Below, piece after piece: positions 51,849 to 60,556 of a stretch of 64,000 nucleotides of DNA. Position 1 is the stretch's first letter, and every line of letters starts with the position of its first letter. Source of the stretch: Chitinophagaceae bacterium (GTDB lineage Bacteria > Bacteroidota > Bacteroidia > Chitinophagales > Chitinophagaceae); contig JACSRW010000024.1 in assembly GCA_014879565.1 (NCBI GenBank), positions 1-64,000 on the forward strand, written 5' to 3'. Made by a program: the position numbers and the translations under genes. The notes below the pieces were generated by a model. It saw only the letters and a program-made list of their open reading frames with translations, made no database searches and was not told where the DNA came from.

Positions 51849-52184
51849 ATGGAATTAACCGGTAATGTTATCCTTCGGAGTGAAGCAATGAAGCTGGTTC
51901 TGAGTGGCCAGCCCTTCGATATGGAATTTGTAACTGCGGACCGGCGCCGGGGCACCGGTGGGGAGTTGAAATCCGTAAAAAAATGGATGAAGTTGCGGGA
52001 AGATCTTCCCAACGAAAAGATCCCCGGATCCTTTGCCCCGAAGTACCGGCGAGAGCGGGATAGTAATAACTGGGGAAATCGGACCTTCCGAATCTTCGAC
52101 CCCGCCGATCGCAGCCAGCACCCTATCACGGTACACTTCCGGCTGATCATTTCCTTTAATCAAAAAACCGTACTCAATGGGTAG
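51849..52184 (+). CDS. Small protein upstream of portal, unknown
   Basis: A 111-aa basic protein (MELTGNVILRSEAMKLVLSGQPFDMEFVTADRRRGTGG) with many K and R residues. It overlaps the portal gene by 8 bp, which suggests a structural or connector-related role. The predicted mRNA begins close to its ATG. No family is recognised. Confidence 0.55.
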   Translation: MELTGNVILRSEAMKLVLSGQPFDMEFVTADRRRGTGGELKSVKKWMKLREDLPNEKIPGSFAPKYRRERDSNNWGNRTFRIFDPADRSQHPITVHFRLIISFNQKTVLNG

Positions 52185-53583
52185 TGTAGTAATAAAATCA
52201 GGTATCGGCTATAGCGAGCGCACCGGTGCCCGCTATATCGATATGGAGGCCGTGTCCACTGTAGAAGATATGATCGAGAACCGGATCAAGGCGACCATTC
52301 CTACCGAAAAGCTTGGCGCCATGCCCTGGGCCCCCTGGGGAAGCAATAACCTGCTGCCCATGGAAATGTACAAGGATATTGAAAGCTGTGGCATTCTGAA
52401 TTCCATCATCGACATACAAAGCCGGTTCGCCATCAATAATGGCCTGGTACCGGTAAAAACAGTTTTGGATAAAAAGACTGGTCAGCGAATCATCGAATCT
52501 TACGTAGATGATCCGGAGATCAATGACTTTCTGGAAGGCAACAATGTGAACTTTCAGGCCCAAGGATGGGTGCTGGATCTGCTGGGCCTTGGTAATGGCG
52601 CCGGTCGTTACGGACTGAATCGTAAAAAGGAACCGAAGATCGTTACCATGCAGCGGGACGATATGTCTGAAGTACGCCTGGCCCGTAAAAATGAGCAGGG
52701 TATTATACGCGATGTATACCTGTGTGCTGAGTGGAATCTTGCGCGTGGTCTGGACGATAAGCGGCTCTTCTCCCGGCCCCATCTTTCATTTATTGCTCCG
52801 GATGCAGATCTGCAGAAGCAGGTAAAAGCAGGCCGCGGCCGGGAATATGCTTTCACTTTCCGCAATCCCGGATGGGGTAAGCATTACTACTCCATGCCCC
52901 TTTGGTATGCCGCCCTGAAGTGGGTGAAGATTGCCCAGGGTGTGCCGGAAATGAAAGCGGCCATCTTTCAGAACAGCATGCACGTAAAGTATGTGGTGAT
53001 CATTTATGAGAAGTACTGGGAGAAGACTTTCCCGGATTGGAAAAAATATACTGAGAAGCAGATCAAAGAGAAAAAGGATAAGGTGTTTGATGATATCGAA
53101 AAATTCCTGGTCGGCGGCGATAATGCTTATAAAAGCATCTTCACCACCGGGTACCGTGATGCTTCCGGCAATACAGTGACTGATATCGAAATTAAACCAG
53201 TTGACGATACCATGAAGGACGGCAAGCTGCTGCCTGACTCTGCAGCAGCCAACAGTGAGATTGCATTCGCCATGCATTTTAATCCGTCCATCTTTGGAGG
53301 CAACCAAAAAGCCGGACTGTACCAGCAGGAGAGCGGAGGGTCTTCCGTCAGGGAGGCCGGATTGATGCAGGTAGTGATGATGGAACTGGAGCGGCAGCAT
53401 GTTCGGCGGGCGCTGTATGTTCCGAAAAAATTCAATGGCTGGGACAAGCGGATCCCCGGCCTGGACTTTATTATTCCCGCAACTGTTTTAACCACCCTGG
53501 ACACCGGTGCCGGCAGCAAGCCGATCGTAACCGGTGATGGGGCAAAACCTGATCCCAATGCCACTGTTAACAACCCTGAATGA
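52177..53583 (+). CDS. Phage portal protein
   Basis: A 468-aa protein with portal-like features: an N-terminal MPWAPWGSNNLLPMEMYKDI segment, a central SIIDIQSRFAINNG region, and a later NPSIFGG...GLYQQESGGSSVREAG stretch typical of Bacteroidota phage portals (membrane-free, mixed alpha/beta). The portal forms the dodecameric ring through which DNA is pumped. Its place after the tape measure and away from the capsid is unusual. It overlaps the genes on both sides. Confidence 0.72.
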   Translation: MGSVVIKSGIGYSERTGARYIDMEAVSTVEDMIENRIKATIPTEKLGAMPWAPWGSNNLLPMEMYKDIESCGILNSIIDIQSRFAINNGLVPVKTVLDKKTGQRIIESYVDDPEINDFLEGNNVNFQAQGWVLDLLGLGNGAGRYGLNRKKEPKIVTMQRDDMSEVRLARKNEQGIIRDVYLCAEWNLARGLDDKRLFSRPHLSFIAPDADLQKQVKAGRGREYAFTFRNPGWGKHYYSMPLWYAALKWVKIAQGVPEMKAAIFQNSMHVKYVVIIYEKYWEKTFPDWKKYTEKQIKEKKDKVFDDIEKFLVGGDNAYKSIFTTGYRDASGNTVTDIEIKPVDDTMKDGKLLPDSAAANSEIAFAMHFNPSIFGGNQKAGLYQQESGGSSVREAGLMQVVMMELERQHVRRALYVPKKFNGWDKRIPGLDFIIPATVLTTLDTGAGSKPIVTGDGAKPDPNATVNNPE

Positions 53584-54565
53584 GTTGAAGGAAGTACTGC
53601 CGAAGCTGTACAGCACGGTAAGCAATACGGCCACGCTTCCCAACATAGACAGATCGGAAAATAAATATATCCTCCCCATCATCGGCAATACCCTTTACCA
53701 GGCATTGCTGACCGCCTACGCGGCCAACACCTTATCGGCCACCCAGCTTTCGCTGGTTAAAAAAATCCGGCTCGCAGCGGCCGCCTATGCCACGCTGGAT
53801 GAAGTAGGATTGTTTGTGCTCACCCTGCAGGATGGCGGCGCCAGGAAGATCCAGCAGGGTGGCACCGAACCGGTGCGTGCCTGGGAGATCCAGGAGCTGA
53901 AAAACACGCTGGCTAATATGGCCACGGATGGTATGGAGCAGCTGCTGAGTTATCTGTTTACTAACAAAGCGGATTTTGCTGACTGGACTGCCAGCGATAA
54001 TTATAAGAAGCTGAGTAAGCTGCTGATTAAAACCGGTGCAGAGCTGAATGATGAGTACACGATGTTTCAGCCGCAGCGCTGTTTTTTCATTATGAGAAAT
54101 ATAATGAATGACGTGCAGTTGCTGTACCTGGAAAATACGATCGGAAAAAGTTTGCTGGACTATCTGCGTGATAAGGAAGCGCCTACCGATAAAGAAAAAT
54201 ATTGCATCCAGCTGCTGAAAAAAGCCCTGGCTTATTACTCAGTGATGAAAGCAGCCAAAAACTTTTCGGTCAATTTTTCCGACAATGGATTTACCATCCT
54301 TGGAGAAAAGACGATTGCCACCGGTGACATGCGTACCCAACAGCAAGAGGATATGAAAATGCTCGAGCTGAAAATTGAACAACTGGAAGGAGAGGGGAAA
54401 TCATTCCTGGAACTGGCCCAGTATGAACTGGTCAAGTTGTATTCTGATAACGATGCAGCCGTTGAGTACAAAACTGCTTTCGATGCCGGACGCCTGGCTG
54501 ATTACATTTCGCCAGATGACAGAACCAGCGGGAACGAGAACAGAAAAATCTATGTGATGCCATGA
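53558..54565 (+). CDS. Portal-adjacent connector-like protein, unknown
   Basis: A 335-aa largely helical protein (MPLLTTLNELKEVLPKLYSTV) with a coiled-coil stretch near the C-terminus (KMLELKIEQLEGEGKSFLEL). ATG 53558 lies inside the end of the portal gene; ATG 53537 is also possible. Position directly after the portal suggests a head-tail connector or adaptor. I do not assign a family. Confidence 0.55.
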   Translation: MPLLTTLNELKEVLPKLYSTVSNTATLPNIDRSENKYILPIIGNTLYQALLTAYAANTLSATQLSLVKKIRLAAAAYATLDEVGLFVLTLQDGGARKIQQGGTEPVRAWEIQELKNTLANMATDGMEQLLSYLFTNKADFADWTASDNYKKLSKLLIKTGAELNDEYTMFQPQRCFFIMRNIMNDVQLLYLENTIGKSLLDYLRDKEAPTDKEKYCIQLLKKALAYYSVMKAAKNFSVNFSDNGFTILGEKTIATGDMRTQQQEDMKMLELKIEQLEGEGKSFLELAQYELVKLYSDNDAAVEYKTAFDAGRLADYISPDDRTSGNENRKIYVMP

Positions 54566-55368
54566 CCCTGATCGAGCTCAATAAAAAAATTTACCTGGTG
54601 CCTGCCCGCTGGAATGAACTTACCGGCCGGCAGGTGATCTCCATTATGAATTGCCTGTTTGTTAAAAAATACAGTGAGGAGCAGGCCAGGTTAAAGCTGC
54701 TGAAGATCCTCACCGGTATGGGATGGTGGCGGTTTTTCCGGAGCAAGCCAACGGAGCTGCAGGAATTTCTATACCTCTCTGATTTTCTTCTCCAGAAGGA
54801 GACATCTTTCACCCGGCAATTGATACTTGAATACGATGGACTTTATGGCCCGGAAAGCGATTTTGATAACCTCCTCATGAAAGAGCTGGTTATCTGTGAT
54901 AATCTGTTTATGCGGTGGAGTGAGAACAGGGCAGACGAAACACTTCTGAATGATTTTATATCCGTCCTGTACCGGCCGCAGCGCCCCGGTCGTTACCTGG
55001 GTCTGCTACCATATAATAAAACGGTTAATCCGGAGGGAGATGTTCGGGAGGAATTCAATTTTAATAAATCATTGTACCGCTCAAAAAAGATCATCCGCCG
55101 GTGGCCATTGGCTGTAAAGATGGCCATCGTACACTGGTACGATGCGTGCCGATGGCAGTTGGTAGAGGAAAACGATGAAGTATTTGGCGGCGACAGTTCT
55201 GGGGATGTTTCGAAATACGGCCTGATAAGCGTCATGCTCAGTGTGGCCGAGACCGGCTCGATGGGAACACTGAAGGATGTGGAGAACCAATTTGTTAAAA
55301 CCGTTATGCTGCAGCTGAATGACAGCATAGCAAAAGCCAAGGCTGAAGAAAAAAAGTATAAGCAATGA
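54562..55368 (+). CDS. Prophage structural-module protein, unknown
   Basis: A 268-aa helical protein (MTLIELNKKIYLVPARWNELTGRQVISIM), with many aromatic residues and a charged C-terminus (IAKAKAEEKKYKQ). It overlaps both neighbours by 4 bp (ATGA), so it is tightly coupled. No motif is recognised. It may belong to tail assembly. Confidence 0.5.
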   Translation: MTLIELNKKIYLVPARWNELTGRQVISIMNCLFVKKYSEEQARLKLLKILTGMGWWRFFRSKPTELQEFLYLSDFLLQKETSFTRQLILEYDGLYGPESDFDNLLMKELVICDNLFMRWSENRADETLLNDFISVLYRPQRPGRYLGLLPYNKTVNPEGDVREEFNFNKSLYRSKKIIRRWPLAVKMAIVHWYDACRWQLVEENDEVFGGDSSGDVSKYGLISVMLSVAETGSMGTLKDVENQFVKTVMLQLNDSIAKAKAEEKKYKQ

Positions 55369-56210
55369 GCGTTGAGTCAATATACATAGACGGCGTACAG
55401 GATTACCTGGAAGACGCCTGCGAGCTGAACAAACTGGTTGGTCATAATAAGCCGACAGATGTCGCGCCAGATGGGCAGCGGACATTTGCCCGCTTCGAAA
55501 GCGAAGAGCATATCCGCGCCATTGTAAACTGTGCCGGCAAAAACATAGTGGTGGTAGCTGATTGCTTTGGCCAGCGTACCGGTGAAGTGGATGATCAGAG
55601 TCTGGTGTATACCCTGCAACTGCTTTTTGCCAGTAAGAAAGAAACAGGTACCGGTAATGAAACTGCTGCCATCAATGACGCTATAAAGACTGCAGAGAAA
55701 ATAATGTTCCAGTTCTGGACCAAGATGGAAAAGGACTTCCAGGAAGGGTGTAACGCCCTGGAGGATCTGCAGCCAGAGCGGGTAACCTGGAACCCGATCC
55801 AGGATCAGCCATGGCTGGATGATTACTATGGCTGGATCCTCAGCATTCCTTTTGGTACCTATATGCCTGAGTATAATGATGCAGACTGGGATAGTGCTGA
55901 AACATCTATTGTCATTGATGATCAGGATACTGCCATCCGTACATTCAAGCTGTTTGCGCGGTTTGAAGTGGGAGCCACCGGTGCCCTGCTGAATGAGGGC
56001 GATACGCTGATCATCCATAACAAGCTGGCTGATCGGAATGTGCTATGCCTGGCTGATGGAAAGCCGCTACCGGTGGATGATATGACCGGTAATGTAGACT
56101 GGACAGGGTCCATCGACCGGCGGGTAAAGCACCTTAAAAGTTCGAACGAGCTGGAATTTATCGGCAGCGTAAAGACAGCAGAAATTATTGAAATCTATAT
56201 ATATACCTGA
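55365..56210 (+). CDS. Phage structural protein sharing C-terminal domain with 34621
   Basis: A 281-aa protein. The N-terminal two-thirds are helical (TAEKIMFQFWTKMEKDFQEG). The last 85 residues (RFEVGATGALLNEGDTLII...NVDWTGSIDRRV...EIIEIYIYT) match the C-terminus of the product of 34621-35433. The next gene, 56210, begins on its last base. Tail or baseplate location is inferred; the shared module may be an attachment or multimerisation domain. Confidence 0.6.
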   Translation: MSVESIYIDGVQDYLEDACELNKLVGHNKPTDVAPDGQRTFARFESEEHIRAIVNCAGKNIVVVADCFGQRTGEVDDQSLVYTLQLLFASKKETGTGNETAAINDAIKTAEKIMFQFWTKMEKDFQEGCNALEDLQPERVTWNPIQDQPWLDDYYGWILSIPFGTYMPEYNDADWDSAETSIVIDDQDTAIRTFKLFARFEVGATGALLNEGDTLIIHNKLADRNVLCLADGKPLPVDDMTGNVDWTGSIDRRVKHLKSSNELEFIGSVKTAEIIEIYIYT

Positions 56211-58330
56211 TGGCTATTACCGTTTTACAACGTCCATATACGCGTAACTGGTCGGGCAATCCGATCCACTACCGGCTATATTCCGCAGCGGCTGAAGCCG
56301 ATGCAACGATTTACTTCCAGATCCGGGTACTTTTTAAACGGATGGACCAGGCCGTTTTTTCCAATATCATTGAGTTCCCTTATACCCCTGTACTGGGAAC
56401 GGCTAAAATTGATATCCAGGACATTCTTGACGGTTTGCTCGAGCACGAACTACCTTACCTGGTAGACGGCATTTCTCCGTACCTGTCTTCAAAATCTACC
56501 GGTAAGTTTTACATACATTACCGGGAAATTACCACAGCCACACCAGACCCGGCATGGACCGAAACAGAAGAGGATTTTCAGTTACTGGTAGTCAAAGGAG
56601 GCATATCCTGGGAGCAGTGGAGGGGTGATAACTACTGGGTAAATTATTTCGATAATACAAAGCCATTTCTTACCTGGCAAAAATCAGGCACACTCCATTC
56701 CCCGCAGGAAAAAATCTGGCTGGCATGGCTCAACCTCACTACCATTTATCCGGGGAATATCCGCATAAAAAGAACCGTTCGGTTTACAGACGGTAGCGAA
56801 GATGTTGAGTATTACGATAACCCGGTTAATGAGAATCAGATCGGTTTTTTTCCGGCTGGCGCTACGCAGCTGAACTTGTCCGAAGTGGATCCTTCAAAAA
56901 ACATTTACTGGTGGGAAATCCAGGTGATGAATACCGGCACTAACCCTTACGAGCCAATATCTGAACTCTTCAGATTTTACATGGATAACCGGCCTGACAA
57001 AAATGCAACCACGCTTCATTATCGCAACTCCCTGGGAGGACTCGACTCTGCCCGGATCCGCGGGGTTATTGATTATACCGCGCAACGGGAGTTCTCCCAA
57101 ACTGAGCGAATAGTGCTGCATGATTACTTCAGCAATTATTTCATAAAAGGCCGGGTAGGGGCCGAAAACAGCACTGAGCTGAAAGTAATGAAGGGTAATA
57201 CCGGCCACCTGGGCAAAGAAGAGCAGGACCGGCTCCGTGATATGCACCTGAAGCGTGAAGTGTGGCAGGAACGGCAGGAGAAATGGCTACCTATCATTTT
57301 ACTTACCGGCACCCAGCATCTGCTGGTTTCAACCGATAAACTCTTCGACATGCCCCTGGAATGGGCTATCGCCAGTGGGGGGAACCTCAACTATACCCCT
57401 GATTCGGTAAACCTATCTGAAGCGGCTACAGTGGTAGGCCCGGCGTGTACAGCAGTGATCGGAGATCTGGAATGGAATTATGTGCCTGGTACAGGCTGGG
57501 TGGTCAGCTGGAATCTGGTATCCGGGGCGCCGAATAAATACCAGGTGAGCACACCTGCAGTAAGCGGTGGCGCGCCGGGTGAGACAGCCGGTACAAGCTA
57601 CACGCTTCCCTGGCTTCCCGTAGGAGATAATGTGGTGAAAGTGCAACCGGTGTGCCTGATCGGTGGAGAATACTACCTGGGCACTCCTCAATACATAACG
57701 GTAACTGTTGAGCCTGCATGCGTAAACGTTGGCATCTCAGGAGAGCCAATATATCTCCCCAATGCGGTTACAGGTATTGCTTACAATTACACCTTACCGC
57801 TTACAGGTACTGCACCTTTTTCGATTGACAACATTGTAAAACCCGCATGGATGACCGTGGCGATCTCGGGATCCGCCGTTGTCATCACCGGTACCCCTTC
57901 TGGCGGAGATGCCGGAACGGATATTGAAGTCTCATTTGATCTCGCAAACTGCAGTGGAGCCGGGACAAAATCATATAGCGACACGATTGATGTAATAGTA
58001 GCGGCTGATAATGGAGATTTTCTGGCAACAAATGAAGGGTACGGCGCATCATTGATTAAAAGAATAGAGCCCCTGCTTCCGCCGTTTTTTACTATAAGTT
58101 CTGGTTCAATCCCGGTTATTGCAGGAAGTCAGGCATCCGGGGTGTTGGCATCTGCATTAAGCACCCCTATAACCGTTACGGTTGTGCTTGATACCTACCG
58201 ACATAAGTTGCAATTACTGAAAAATGGGTCATCCGTTGAAATCTTTGATGTAGAAACTTCAGGAGCTTATTCATTTGCAGCCATACCTATTCTTGTCACT
58301 GATAATATTGAAATCAAATTGAGATTATGA
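56210..58330 (+). CDS. Distal tail protein with Ig-like/FN3-like domains
   Basis: A 706-aa protein. The N-terminal half is beta-rich (MAITVLQRPYTRNWSGNPIHYRLYS). FN3-like sequence at about 420-500 is followed by a putative-Ig (He_PIG-like) domain at about 510-590 (GIAYNYTLPLTGTAPFSIDN). Ig-like domains are common in phage tail proteins that touch carbohydrate. It overlaps its neighbours, as part of the operon 51849-60087. Confidence 0.65.
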   Translation: MAITVLQRPYTRNWSGNPIHYRLYSAAAEADATIYFQIRVLFKRMDQAVFSNIIEFPYTPVLGTAKIDIQDILDGLLEHELPYLVDGISPYLSSKSTGKFYIHYREITTATPDPAWTETEEDFQLLVVKGGISWEQWRGDNYWVNYFDNTKPFLTWQKSGTLHSPQEKIWLAWLNLTTIYPGNIRIKRTVRFTDGSEDVEYYDNPVNENQIGFFPAGATQLNLSEVDPSKNIYWWEIQVMNTGTNPYEPISELFRFYMDNRPDKNATTLHYRNSLGGLDSARIRGVIDYTAQREFSQTERIVLHDYFSNYFIKGRVGAENSTELKVMKGNTGHLGKEEQDRLRDMHLKREVWQERQEKWLPIILLTGTQHLLVSTDKLFDMPLEWAIASGGNLNYTPDSVNLSEAATVVGPACTAVIGDLEWNYVPGTGWVVSWNLVSGAPNKYQVSTPAVSGGAPGETAGTSYTLPWLPVGDNVVKVQPVCLIGGEYYLGTPQYITVTVEPACVNVGISGEPIYLPNAVTGIAYNYTLPLTGTAPFSIDNIVKPAWMTVAISGSAVVITGTPSGGDAGTDIEVSFDLANCSGAGTKSYSDTIDVIVAADNGDFLATNEGYGASLIKRIEPLLPPFFTISSGSIPVIAGSQASGVLASALSTPITVTVVLDTYRHKLQLLKNGSSVEIFDVETSGAYSFAAIPILVTDNIEIKLRL

Positions 58331-60087
58331 CGGGCATTCAAATTGGCAATGAGTTCCTGGATCTGTCTGCTGGAGCGGTAATAGAAATGGAAGATCAAAA
58401 CCCATTTCTTCAGTTTGACGAAAACCTGATAGGGGAATTTTCCTATCCGTTCAACGTTCGTTGTACCGAGAAAAATGACCGGCTCCTGGGTTATCCTGGA
58501 ATTCCTCAGGTAAGGGTAAATCCTGCCGGCGTTGATGCGTTGCTTTACGATAAAAGCCTGCAGGTTGCATCTGGAAAAGTCAAAATCGAAAAAGTCAACT
58601 CAAATATTAACCGCAGATCTGCCAGCACAGTTGACTGTTATTTTCTTACAAAAGCCAGCAGCTTCTGGCAGGATGCGAAGGGAAAAAGCCTTCGATCAAT
58701 CGAAGCCGGTGGAGATCGTACTTTTGCCTGGGAGGGATATATAACGACTGGTACCGGTTTCTGGAAGCATTTAAATGATGTATTTTTTTCTGCACCCAAT
58801 ACTTATGACTATGCATTTTTCCCTGTCAGAAATAACCAGGCGATCACAACCAGCATAGATGAATCTCGCCCCGATTATGACCGAATTATTAACAAAGTTT
58901 ATTTTGATGTAGTGAATGACAGATGGATCATGCGGGGTCAGTTTTGCCCGTTCCCGTACCTTCATTATATCATTAAAAAGGCTATGGCTTTTGTTGGCTG
59001 GACCGTTTCCGGCGACATACTCGATGATGATAATTTCCGTAAAATTACCATTCTGAACACCAGGTCAATTGACTGGGCTTATATAAGAAAAACCGGCAAT
59101 GTTATCGATCATCATCCGTATGATTCCATCACATTTAATTTGAACCAGCACCTGCCAGATATGGAAATAGGGGCCTTTCTGATTGCCATTAAAAACAAGT
59201 TTGGCCTGCATCTGGATTTTGACAGGGTCCGCCGGCACCTAACGATCTCATTGATGGACAGCATCCTGGATATGCCAGTTGTTGACATGACCAGTAAAGC
59301 CAGCCCGTTGCTTCCCAAAACTATAAAAGGCGAGAAGAGCATTTATGCCATGGTTTATGCTGATGGCCGCGGATCCATCAGCCTCGAGAATACTTTTTTC
59401 CAGGGTGAGCTGGCCTCCCGGGATGATCTTCCCGCAGCTGCTGAAGCTTTGCACGACCAGGCATATTATATTTCCATGGAAAATAAGTATGTGATTTGTA
59501 AACAAAACGAAACAGATGACAACTGGGATTGGCAGGCATTTGGAGACAACAATAACGATTATGCTCCGGCGGGAAAGAATAATGAAATCAGTACAAAAGC
59601 GCTGATTCCGGGCATGGAATTATATACTGATTTTTACAATCGGAGGCTGTTAGTTCCTTTTATTGATGACGAGATAGAGTCTATTCACAATAATTTTGAA
59701 TCGGTTGATTTCCCGCTTTACCTCTGCTATTACCACGGTCTGAGAGCGCTTGATAATCCGGACCCGGGAACCCTGAACTACCCGCTGGGTAGTTCTTCAG
59801 TGTATGACATTGAAATGAATCAGCTGGCAGACTGGGGTCTTACTTTTACCTGCTTTAAACCTGATGGCACTGATATCGGTTTATACACCACATTTTGGGA
59901 GCGTTTCCTTGCCCTGACCAATGGGGAGGAGGAGTATGAGGTCAATCTATATTTGCCGCTACATGAGTATATGGTGCTTAAATTTTCCGATCGGATCGTA
60001 ATCAATGGGATCCACCTTTTCATTCGGAACATAAAAAGCGCCATACCCTACAAAGGAGTAATACAGTGTGTTTGCATCAGACTTTGA
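58327..60087 (+). CDS. Large tail/baseplate-type protein
   Basis: A 586-aa protein (MTGIQIGNEFLDLSAGAVIEME) with mixed beta structure and no signal peptide. It begins 4 bp before the end of the Ig-domain gene and closes the tail operon. The FLDLSAGAVIEMEDQNPFLQFDE start resembles baseplate or host-contact proteins of Bacteroidota siphophages, though I cannot name a family. A canonical -7 box begins 3 bp after its stop. Confidence 0.55.
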   Translation: MTGIQIGNEFLDLSAGAVIEMEDQNPFLQFDENLIGEFSYPFNVRCTEKNDRLLGYPGIPQVRVNPAGVDALLYDKSLQVASGKVKIEKVNSNINRRSASTVDCYFLTKASSFWQDAKGKSLRSIEAGGDRTFAWEGYITTGTGFWKHLNDVFFSAPNTYDYAFFPVRNNQAITTSIDESRPDYDRIINKVYFDVVNDRWIMRGQFCPFPYLHYIIKKAMAFVGWTVSGDILDDDNFRKITILNTRSIDWAYIRKTGNVIDHHPYDSITFNLNQHLPDMEIGAFLIAIKNKFGLHLDFDRVRRHLTISLMDSILDMPVVDMTSKASPLLPKTIKGEKSIYAMVYADGRGSISLENTFFQGELASRDDLPAAAEALHDQAYYISMENKYVICKQNETDDNWDWQAFGDNNNDYAPAGKNNEISTKALIPGMELYTDFYNRRLLVPFIDDEIESIHNNFESVDFPLYLCYYHGLRALDNPDPGTLNYPLGSSSVYDIEMNQLADWGLTFTCFKPDGTDIGLYTTFWERFLALTNGEEEYEVNLYLPLHEYMVLKFSDRIVINGIHLFIRNIKSAIPYKGVIQCVCIRL

Positions 60088-60089
60088 CC

Positions 60090-60097
60090 TATATTTG
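60090..60097 (+). promoter_or_regulatory. Perfect TAnnTTTG box (TATATTTG)
   Basis: TATATTTG directly after the stop of the tail gene. A weak -33 (TGTG, 60067-60070) is at the 19-bp spacing. Transcription should begin near 60101-60104, exactly at the first strand of the long stem in the next feature. Confidence 0.6.
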
Positions 60098-60099
60098 CC

Positions 60100-60211
60100 C
60101 TGACGACACTCAGTTCTTATATTATTTTCCTCCCCCCTAGGAGTCGGGTGTTCCCGTAAGGGCCCCGGGCACGAGTGTCGTCAGCTCCTGGGGGGAGCCT
60201 AAATACCCCCC
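60100..60211 (+). ncRNA. Structured RNA element, pseudoknot/switch candidate
   Basis: A perfect 12-bp pairing joins CTGACGACACTC (60100-60111) with GAGTGTCGTCAG (60173-60184). The segment 60130-60143 inside that loop pairs with 60185-60197 outside it: 8 bp (CTCCCCCC/GGGGGGAG) plus 5 bp (AGGAG/CTCCT) around one bulge, a pseudoknot. CGGG-TGTT-CCCG (60145-60156) is an extra hairpin. G6 (60190-60195) can alternatively pair with C6 (60206-60211), just before ATG 60214. It may be a leader switch or a free RNA. Confidence 0.65.
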
Positions 60212-60213
60212 AA

Positions 60214-60510
60214 ATGACGACCGATAAGCCAGAACTGACCCCGGTACCAGATCTGCCCTGGTACGAATCATTACGATTATTTCTTGAACCATACACGCCC
60301 AGTTCCAGGCAGGAAGCCGATAAGGCGTTCACATCCACCGAGATTATCCGGGCTATCGAGGCCCACCATGGCGTTCCTCAGGGCATCGTCGGAAAAGAAA
60401 TCTACGTGTGGATGGCTCCGGAGGATTTTGTCAGAGCCATGAGGTATTTGGGATACCGGGAGGAAAATGTATCAGGCACTGAGCTGGAATGGCTTATGCG
60501 TAGAAAATAG
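60214..60510 (+). CDS. Small prophage protein after the structured RNA
   Basis: A 98-aa protein (MTTDKPELTPVPDLPWYESLRLF). The segment FTSTEIIRAIEAHHGVPQGIVGKEIYVWM suggests a small winged-helix or regulatory-type fold. ATG 60214 is 3 bases after the C6 run of the RNA element; an upstream GTG (60175) lies within the structure and is rejected. It is followed by promoter copy E. Confidence 0.55.
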   Translation: MTTDKPELTPVPDLPWYESLRLFLEPYTPSSRQEADKAFTSTEIIRAIEAHHGVPQGIVGKEIYVWMAPEDFVRAMRYLGYREENVSGTELEWLMRRK

Positions 60511-60516
60511 CCTGTC

Positions 60517-60552
60517 TGTCCTTTCCCGGATGTAAACATCCGCCGAATTTCA
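60517..60552 (+). promoter_or_regulatory. Phage promoter-like element, copy E
   Basis: CCTGTCTGTCCTTTCCC at 60511-60527, motif start 60517. GAATTTCA (60545-60552) is a weak -7 match with TTT one base early. ATG 60557 is exactly 40 bp from the motif start. It begins the packaging operon. Confidence 0.62.
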
Positions 60553-60556
60553 TCCC

